A stretch of DNA of 20,066 bases from JAYVJH01 sp043777595 (GTDB taxonomy: Bacteria > Bacteroidota > Bacteroidia > Cytophagales > Spirosomataceae). Both the position numbers and the translations under genes were made by a program. Under the pieces are notes generated by a model. The model ran no database searches, had not been told where the DNA came from, and worked only from the letters and a program-made list of their open reading frames with translations. Positions 14,965 through 20,066 of this stretch are shown here, in pieces (position 1 is the first letter of the stretch; every line of letters begins with the position of its first letter). The stretch lies in assembly GCA_043777595.1 (NCBI GenBank), contig JAYWHT010000014.1, positions 1 to 20,066 on the forward strand, written 5' to 3'.

Positions 14965-17900
14965 TTAGGTCAACGTAATCTCCAAAGCTAAGCCTCTTAA
15001 TTCGTGAATTAAAACGTTGAAAGACTCTGGAATATTGGGTTTCGGTAGGTTTTCACCTTTTACGATAGCCTCATACGCCTTTGCACGTCCTACTACATCA
15101 TCTGACTTTACGGTCAAGATTTCTTGCAATATATGCGAAGCACCAAATGCCTCTAATGCCCATACTTCCATTTCACCAAAACGCTGACCACCAAACTGTG
15201 CTTTACCACCCAACGGCTGCTGTGTAATGAGCGAGTACGGACCTATTGAGCGTGAGTGCATTTTGTCATCAACCAAGTGGCCCAGTTTGAGCATATACAT
15301 GATGCCAACTGTTACCTTTTGCTCAAACTTATCGCCCGATAGTCCGTCATATATGTCTGTGCGACCGTATTTTGGCATTCCTGCCTCGAGCAATTCAGCA
15401 TTTACTTCGGCCTCTGTTGCTCCGTCAAAAATTGGCGTTGCATATTTACGACCTAATTTACGACCTGCAAAAGCCAAAATTGTTTCATAGATCTGACCGA
15501 TGTTCATACGTGAAGGTACACCGAGCGGGTTGAGTACAATGTCCATTGGTGTTCCATCTTCCAAGAATGGCATATCTTCGTCTCGCACGATTCTGGCCAC
15601 AACCCCTTTGTTACCGTGACGGCCTGCCATCTTATCACCAACTTTTAGCTTGCGCTTTTTGGCAATATATACTTTGGCCAATTTGACGATACCTGCTGGC
15701 AATTCATCACCAACTTCAAGCGTAAAACGGTCTCTTTTGTAGCGACCAGATGTTTCGCTTCGGCGTTTTTGGTAGTTCTTAACCAAGTCAAAAACCAATT
15801 TGTTCGTATGCGAGTCGTCTGTCCAACCCTCAATAATCAAATCGCCCAGTAAGTTTACTTCTTCTGGTACAACATAACCCGCTTCGTCTTTGTATGGGTT
15901 TTTTTCAGGAAAAATATTAGCAACGATATTTACCTTGCTAAATTTCACGCCCTTACTCATCACATCTTCACCAAATTTATGTTTTACGCCTGCGCTCACT
16001 TTGCCGTCCAACAATGTTACCAATTTCTCAATAACTGTATCACGGAGCTTACCGAGGGTTTTGCCATATACTTTGGTCAATGCTTTGATTTCGTCCTTTT
16101 GCTTCACACGCTCGTCTTTACCTGGGCGTGAAAACAACTTTGTGTCCACAACAACGCCCTTCATTGACGGTGGTGCTTTGCGTGAGGCATCTTTTACGTC
16201 TCCTGCTTTATCGCCAAAGATAGCTCTCAATAGTTTTTCTTCTGGCGTTGGGTCTGACTCACCTTTTGGGGTAATCTTACCAATCAAAATATCACCTTCT
16301 TTTACCTCTGTACCAACTCGAACAATGCCATGCTCGTCTAAGTTTTTGACAGCTTCCTCGCTTACGTTCGGAATCTCAGATGTGAGTTCTTCTTCGCCAC
16401 GTTTTGTATCACGTACGTCAAGGTCAAACTCTTCGATGTGAATCGACGTAAAAATATCTTCACGAACAACTCGCTCCGAAATCACAATCGCATCTTCAAA
16501 GTTGTATCCCTGCCATGGCATGAAAGCCACCAACAAGTTACGACCCAATGCCAACTCACCTGCTTCGGTTGCATAACCTTGGCACAAAATTTGTCCCTCA
16601 GTTACTTTTTCACCTTTCAGTACGATAGGTGTAAGTGTAATACTTGTATCTTGGTTGGTACGACGGAACTTAATCAGATTATAAGTTTTGACATCAGAGT
16701 CAAAACTCACAATGCGCTGGTCTTCTGTGCGTTCGTAGCGGACTACGATTTTTGTCGAATCCACAAAGTCAATCACACCGTTACCTTCGGCTACTACCAA
16801 TGCACGAGAGTCTCTGGCCAAACGACCTTCGAGACCTGTACCAACGATAGGGGCTTGCGGGCGCAAAAGCGGCACAGCTTGACGTTGCATATTTGAACCC
16901 ATCAAGGCACGGTTAGCATCGTCATGTTCCAAAAACGGAATCATTGAAGCAGCCACCGACACAATCTGATTGGCGGCAATATCCATCAACGAAGCCTGCG
17001 ACGGATCGACCATTGGAAAGTCGCCTTCAAAACGGGTTTTTATCTTATCGACCTTGAAAGTTCCATCATCATCAACGGCGGCATTGGCCTGAGCAATGTA
17101 TTTTGAATCTTCTTCTTCGGCAGTCAAATATATCAGTTCATGGGTCAGTTTACCGTTTTCCATCACTAAGTAGGGAGTTTCGATAAAGCCCATGCCGTTA
17201 ATTTTGGCATAAACACAAAGCGACGAAATGAGTCCAATATTCGGCCCTTCTGGAGTTTCAATCGTACACAAACGACCGTAGTGCGTATAGTGAACGTCAC
17301 GAACCTCAAAACCTGCACGCTCACGAGACAAACCACCTGGCCCCAGTGCAGACAAACGACGCTTGTGGGTAATTTCGGCCAACGGATTGGTTTGATCCAT
17401 AAACTGAGACAACTGATTTGTACCAAAAAACGAGTTAATGACCGACGACAACGTGCGGGCGTTAATCAAATCCATTGGTTTAAATTCTTCATTATCACGA
17501 ACGTTCATACGCTCTTTGATGGTACGAGACATACGTGCCAAACCTACACCAAACTGACTCCACAACTGCTCACCCACAGTACGAACACGGCGATTTGAGA
17601 GGTGGTCAATGTCATCGACAACTGCTTTTGAGTTGATAAGACTAATCAGATATTTTACAATCGAAACAATGTCCTGAGTTGTTAGTACTCGGGTTTCCAT
17701 CGGAATATCCAACTGTAGCTTTTTGTTGGCACGGTAGCGGCCTACTTCGCCGAGGTCATAGCGTTTTTCTGAAAAGAAAAGGCTCTGAATCACCTCACGA
17801 GCTGTTTGCTCATCTGGTGCATCGGTATTACGCAACTGCTTGTAGATTTGCTCAACGGCTTCTTTGTCAGAGTTTGAGCTATCTTTTTGCAGGGTATTAT

Positions 17901-18822
17901 ATATAATATTGTAGTCGGCCATGTTCATGTCTTCTTTGTGCATGATAATAGACTTTTGGCCAGACCCTAAAACGGTATCTATGTCGTCGGCAGTAATGGT
18001 CGAGTCTCTCTCTAACAATACTTCATTACGACTAATCGTTACTACTTCGCCTGTGTCTTCGTCCACAAAGTCTTCTGACCAAGTACGAAGTACACGTGCT
18101 GCCAATTTACGACCCAATGCCTTTTTGAGGCCAGCGGGTGTTGCCGGGATTTCTTCTGAGAGTTCAAATAAATCTAAAATTTCTTTGTCTGAACTAAAAC
18201 CGATGGCACGTAGGAGCGTTGTTACTGGAAATTTCTTTTTACGGTCAATGTAAGCATACATGACGTTGTTTACATCGGTCGAGAACTCTATCCAAGAACC
18301 CTTGAACGGAATGATACGAGCCGAATAAAGCCGTGTGCCATTGGTGTGCTTGCTCATCGAGAAGAACACACCAGGCGAACGGTGTAGCTGCGACACAATG
18401 ACACGCTCTGCTCCATTGATTACAAACGAACCTTTTTCGGTCATATATGGGATATTTCCCAAAAATACCTCTTGTTCGATTGTTTCAAATTCCTCATTGT
18501 CAGCGTCATTACATTTCAAACGTAACTTGGCTTTGAGCGGAACAGCATACGTCAGACCACGAGAAATACACTCATCAACGTTGTATTTGGGTGGGTCGAG
18601 CGAATAATCTACAAACTCTAATACGAAGTTTTCACGTGAGTCTGAGATTGGAAAATTTTCTTGAAATACTTGATAGAGTCCTTCACGTCCACGTTCTTCG
18701 GGGGCAGTGCCTAAGTCAAGGAAGTCCCTGAAAGAGCGGAGTTGAACATCTAAAAAGTCCGGATAGTCAATAACTGGCTTTATCCGTGCAAAACTTTTGC
18801 GGGGAGTTTGATTTGTTGCCAA
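14965..18822 (-). CDS. rpoB: DNA-directed RNA polymerase subunit beta
   Basis: Second-largest catalytic subunit of RNA polymerase, 1285 residues, normal for Bacteroidota. The rifampicin pocket is clear: GTNQLSQFMDQTNPL and THKRRLSALGPGGLSRERAG. D476, H486 and S491 correspond to E. coli D516, H526 and S531 and are the sensitive-type residues, so nothing here predicts rifampicin resistance. The C-terminal GDKMAGRHGNKGVVA and QPLGGKAQFGGQRFGEMEVWALEA blocks are intact. The start codon is TTG at 18822: an in-frame TAA lies just two codons upstream and no in-frame ATG or GTG occurs before the conserved RKSFARIKPVIDYPDFLDVQ, so an ATG start is excluded. An rplL terminator and a 211-nt leader with two hairpins precede it, suggesting separate control from rplJL. 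The nuclease-like gene follows almost directly. Confidence 0.99.
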   Translation of the reverse strand: MATNQTPRKSFARIKPVIDYPDFLDVQLRSFRDFLDLGTAPEERGREGLYQVFQENFPISDSRENFVLEFVDYSLDPPKYNVDECISRGLTYAVPLKAKLRLKCNDADNEEFETIEQEVFLGNIPYMTEKGSFVINGAERVIVSQLHRSPGVFFSMSKHTNGTRLYSARIIPFKGSWIEFSTDVNNVMYAYIDRKKKFPVTTLLRAIGFSSDKEILDLFELSEEIPATPAGLKKALGRKLAARVLRTWSEDFVDEDTGEVVTISRNEVLLERDSTITADDIDTVLGSGQKSIIMHKEDMNMADYNIIYNTLQKDSSNSDKEAVEQIYKQLRNTDAPDEQTAREVIQSLFFSEKRYDLGEVGRYRANKKLQLDIPMETRVLTTQDIVSIVKYLISLINSKAVVDDIDHLSNRRVRTVGEQLWSQFGVGLARMSRTIKERMNVRDNEEFKPMDLINARTLSSVINSFFGTNQLSQFMDQTNPLAEITHKRRLSALGPGGLSRERAGFEVRDVHYTHYGRLCTIETPEGPNIGLISSLCVYAKINGMGFIETPYLVMENGKLTHELIYLTAEEEDSKYIAQANAAVDDDGTFKVDKIKTRFEGDFPMVDPSQASLMDIAANQIVSVAASMIPFLEHDDANRALMGSNMQRQAVPLLRPQAPIVGTGLEGRLARDSRALVVAEGNGVIDFVDSTKIVVRYERTEDQRIVSFDSDVKTYNLIKFRRTNQDTSITLTPIVLKGEKVTEGQILCQGYATEAGELALGRNLLVAFMPWQGYNFEDAIVISERVVREDIFTSIHIEEFDLDVRDTKRGEEELTSEIPNVSEEAVKNLDEHGIVRVGTEVKEGDILIGKITPKGESDPTPEEKLLRAIFGDKAGDVKDASRKAPPSMKGVVVDTKLFSRPGKDERVKQKDEIKALTKVYGKTLGKLRDTVIEKLVTLLDGKVSAGVKHKFGEDVMSKGVKFSKVNIVANIFPEKNPYKDEAGYVVPEEVNLLGDLIIEGWTDDSHTNKLVFDLVKNYQKRRSETSGRYKRDRFTLEVGDELPAGIVKLAKVYIAKKRKLKVGDKMAGRHGNKGVVARIVRDEDMPFLEDGTPMDIVLNPLGVPSRMNIGQIYETILAFAGRKLGRKYATPIFDGATEAEVNAELLEAGMPKYGRTDIYDGLSGDKFEQKVTVGIMYMLKLGHLVDDKMHSRSIGPYSLITQQPLGGKAQFGGQRFGEMEVWALEAFGASHILQEILTVKSDDVVGRAKAYEAIVKGENLPKPNIPESFNVLIHELRGLALEITLT

Positions 18823-19033
18823 GGCTTTTTAGTTTTTTAATTGATTAAACTTTCAATAAATAATTAAAAGTTTGTGAAATAATTTTACAAAAACCTACTT
18901 TGCCTCGTAGAAAAACAAGTTTTTGTCCCTTTTCGTTGGTGCCCTACGAGAGGCAGACGTGTTTCGGACTAAACTCATTAGGGAGGTCATCGCTTAAAGC
19001 CATGACACCACCAATAATTGTTTGACTGAACAA
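18823..19033 (-). promoter_or_regulatory. rpoB leader region with two candidate RNA hairpins
   Basis: This 211-nt gap holds no gene. Two inverted repeats stand out. GTCAT-C-GCTT-A-AAGC-C-ATGAC (18986-19006) is a near-perfect stem. TGCCTCGTAG (18901-18910) pairs with CTACGAG-A-GGCA (18944-18955), with one bulged base, and encloses AAAAAC-AA-GTTTTT (18911-18924). The last 75 nt before rpoB are very AT-rich. A weak -7-like TAGGTTTT lies just after the second hairpin on the minus strand. The region must contain the rpoB promoter, a read-through control element, or both; I could not match it to a named RNA family. Confidence 0.5.
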
Positions 19034-19077
19034 AACAGGAAAAAGACCCAACGCTTGGAGGGGTCTTTTTCTGTTTG
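19034..19077 (-). terminator. Intrinsic terminator after rplL
   Basis: AAAAAGACCC (19040-19049) pairs with GGGTCTTTTT (19061-19070), and outer bases AAACAG / CTGTTT extend the stem with one bulged G. On the minus strand the stem is followed by TTTTTCCTGTTTTG. It begins 17 nt past the rplL stop. It would end rplJL transcripts or attenuate read-through into rpoB. Confidence 0.85.
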
Positions 19078-19094
19078 TATTTTACTATTTGAAA

Positions 19095-19472
19095 TTAAGC
19101 AATCTCTACCTCGGCGCCTGCATCTTCAAGTTGCTTTTTCAATGCTTCGGCCTCGTCTTTGCTCACGCCTTCTTTCAATGGTTTTGGAGCGGCATCTACC
19201 AGTTCTTTGGCTTCTTTCAAGCCAAGTCCTGTTAGGTCTTTTACAAGTTTAACGACCTGTAACTTAGCACCACCTGCTGCTTTCAAAATTACGTCAAAAG
19301 CTGTTTTCTCAACCGCTGCCGCTGGTGCATCACCACCTGCAGCTGCCATCATTACTGGAGCCGCTGCTGCTGGTTCGATACCATATTCGTCTTTAAGGAT
19401 TGCTGCCAATTCGTTTACTTCTTTAACTGTAAGGTTTACGAGTTGTTCTGCGAATGCTTTTAAATCTGCCAT
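19095..19472 (-). CDS. rplL: 50S ribosomal protein L7/L12
   Basis: Stalk protein of the large ribosomal subunit that binds L10 as dimers and recruits translational GTPases. The 125-residue sequence has the N-terminal dimerisation domain (about 1-32, LKAFAEQLVNLTVKEVNELAAIL), an Ala/Gly-rich flexible hinge (about 34-55), and the C-terminal factor-binding domain (KTAFDVILKAAGGAKLQVVK, then LTGLGLKEAKELVD and a final KKQLEDAGAEVEIA). The ATG at 19472 gives MADLKAFAEQ, the normal start. It follows rplJ after 75 nt and is followed by a strong terminator, so rplJL forms a short unit. The gene is complete and ordinary. Confidence 0.98.
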   Translation of the reverse strand: MADLKAFAEQLVNLTVKEVNELAAILKDEYGIEPAAAAPVMMAAAGGDAPAAAVEKTAFDVILKAAGGAKLQVVKLVKDLTGLGLKEAKELVDAAPKPLKEGVSKDEAEALKKQLEDAGAEVEIA

Positions 19473-19547
19473 TTTATTTTTTATTTAACTTTTGTTACTG
19501 GATTGATTTTGATTAAAAATTTTAAACTTTTTTGATAAGCTCTATAC

Positions 19548-20066
19548 TTATCTTTCTGCCAAAGTTTGTAGAATACCTGCCAGTTTGTTGCCACCACTTT
19601 GTAGTGCTGAGATAACGTTTTTGGCTGGCGACTGCAAGAGGCCGATAACTTCACCGATGAGTTCTTCTCTCGATTTGAGCGCAATGAGCGTATCGAGTTG
19701 ATCTTCGCCAATAAAGAGGCTATAATCAATAGAAGCACCTTTCAGCTTCAATTTGTCGTTTCCTGATTCTTTCCGATATTCTTTGATTAGCTTTGCAGCT
19801 ACTTTGCCAGATTCTGGGTGAAACATGACTCCCGAAAAACCTCTAAGGACGGTATCGTCGAAAGATGTATAGTCGGTGTCGAGTGTTTCGAGTGCTTTCG
19901 CAATCAATGTGTTCTTGATTACACGGTATTCTATACCACTGTTGAAGCATTTGCGGCGGAGGTTATTGGTCTCTCCAACCGACATTCCGTCTGCACCAAC
20001 GATATAAAAAAATGGTGTTGCTTTGAACTTCTCGCTGAGTTCTTCGATTATTACTGCTTTTTCTTC
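19548..20066 (-). CDS. rplJ: 50S ribosomal protein L10, N-terminus cut by window end
   Basis: Anchors L7/L12 dimers to 23S rRNA at the stalk base and, in many bacteria, represses its own operon by binding a leader RNA. The frame stays open from the internal Met codon at 19985 to the last base of the window; the extra upstream codons read EEKAVIIEELSEKFKATPFF followed by YIVGADG, a typical L10 N-terminus, so Met19985 is not the start. About 172 residues are present and probably only a few are missing. Recognisable parts include LRRKCFNSGIEYRVIKNTL and the C-terminal L7/L12-binding helix region SALQSGGNKLAGILQTLAER. The short inverted repeat GATAAG (19534-19539) / CTTATC (19547-19552) covers the stop codon. 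Any autoregulatory leader lies outside the window. Confidence 0.97.
   Translation of the reverse strand, partial: EEKAVIIEELSEKFKATPFFYIVGADGMSVGETNNLRRKCFNSGIEYRVIKNTLIAKALETLDTDYTSFDDTVLRGFSGVMFHPESGKVAAKLIKEYRKESGNDKLKLKGASIDYSLFIGEDQLDTLIALKSREELIGEVIGLLQSPAKNVISALQSGGNKLAGILQTLAER

Noticed and set aside
15890..16896. Two long plus-strand open frames opposite rpoB
   Set aside because: They are antisense to conserved RpoB sequence and show biased, low-complexity composition without family features.
17340..17470. Possible rifampicin resistance substitutions in RpoB
   Set aside because: The residues matching E. coli D516, H526 and S531 are the wild-type ones.
19548..19985. L10 starting at the Met codon at 19985
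   Set aside because: The frame continues upstream to the window edge with a typical L10 N-terminus, so the gene is cut by the window and this Met is internal.

Overview
The window looks like a chromosomal segment of a Bacteroidota bacterium, probably a Cytophagales-type organism. The evidence is a secreted peptidase with a C-terminal type IX secretion (Por) sorting domain, general absence of Shine-Dalgarno sequences, a Bacteroidota-style TAnnTTTG promoter element, and RpoB/RpoC of the size usual for the phylum. I cannot name the genus.

Layout, left to right. Positions 1-2787 (+) hold a secreted M4 (thermolysin-like) metallopeptidase, cut at its 5' end by the window edge, carrying a beta-propeller-like region and a type IX sorting tail. 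A 21-bp tandem repeat (about 2838-2934) separates it from an MDR/quinone-oxidoreductase-like zinc-binding-dehydrogenase family protein (2953-3966, +). All later genes are on the minus strand: a PiT phosphate transporter (4003-5454), a Tat-exported TIM-barrel sugar isomerase/epimerase-like protein (5622-6482), a single-chain nuclease-methyltransferase restriction-modification enzyme (6745-9885), and then the transcription/ribosome cluster read from right to left: rplJ (cut by the window end), rplL, rpoB, a small PD-(D/E)xK nuclease-like gene, and rpoC.

The core cluster encodes ribosomal stalk proteins L10 and L7/L12 and the beta and beta' subunits of RNA polymerase. An intrinsic terminator follows rplL, and about 210 nt with two clear inverted repeats precede rpoB, so rpoBC probably has its own promoter or an attenuated read-through. 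A 24-bp perfect stem closes the operon after rpoC. The unusual part is the nuclease-like gene inserted between rpoB and rpoC with only short spacers.

The most interesting signal is inside the restriction-modification gene. Three short GC-rich palindromic islands (6961-7047, 8485-8529, 8749-8790) are all in frame and look like mobile repeat modules captured as coding sequence, comparable in principle to Rickettsia palindromic elements. Two of them share a 9-mer and a GACGG block in opposite orientation. No gene-free stretch exceeds 300 bases; the largest are 18823-19094 and 6483-6744, both described below.
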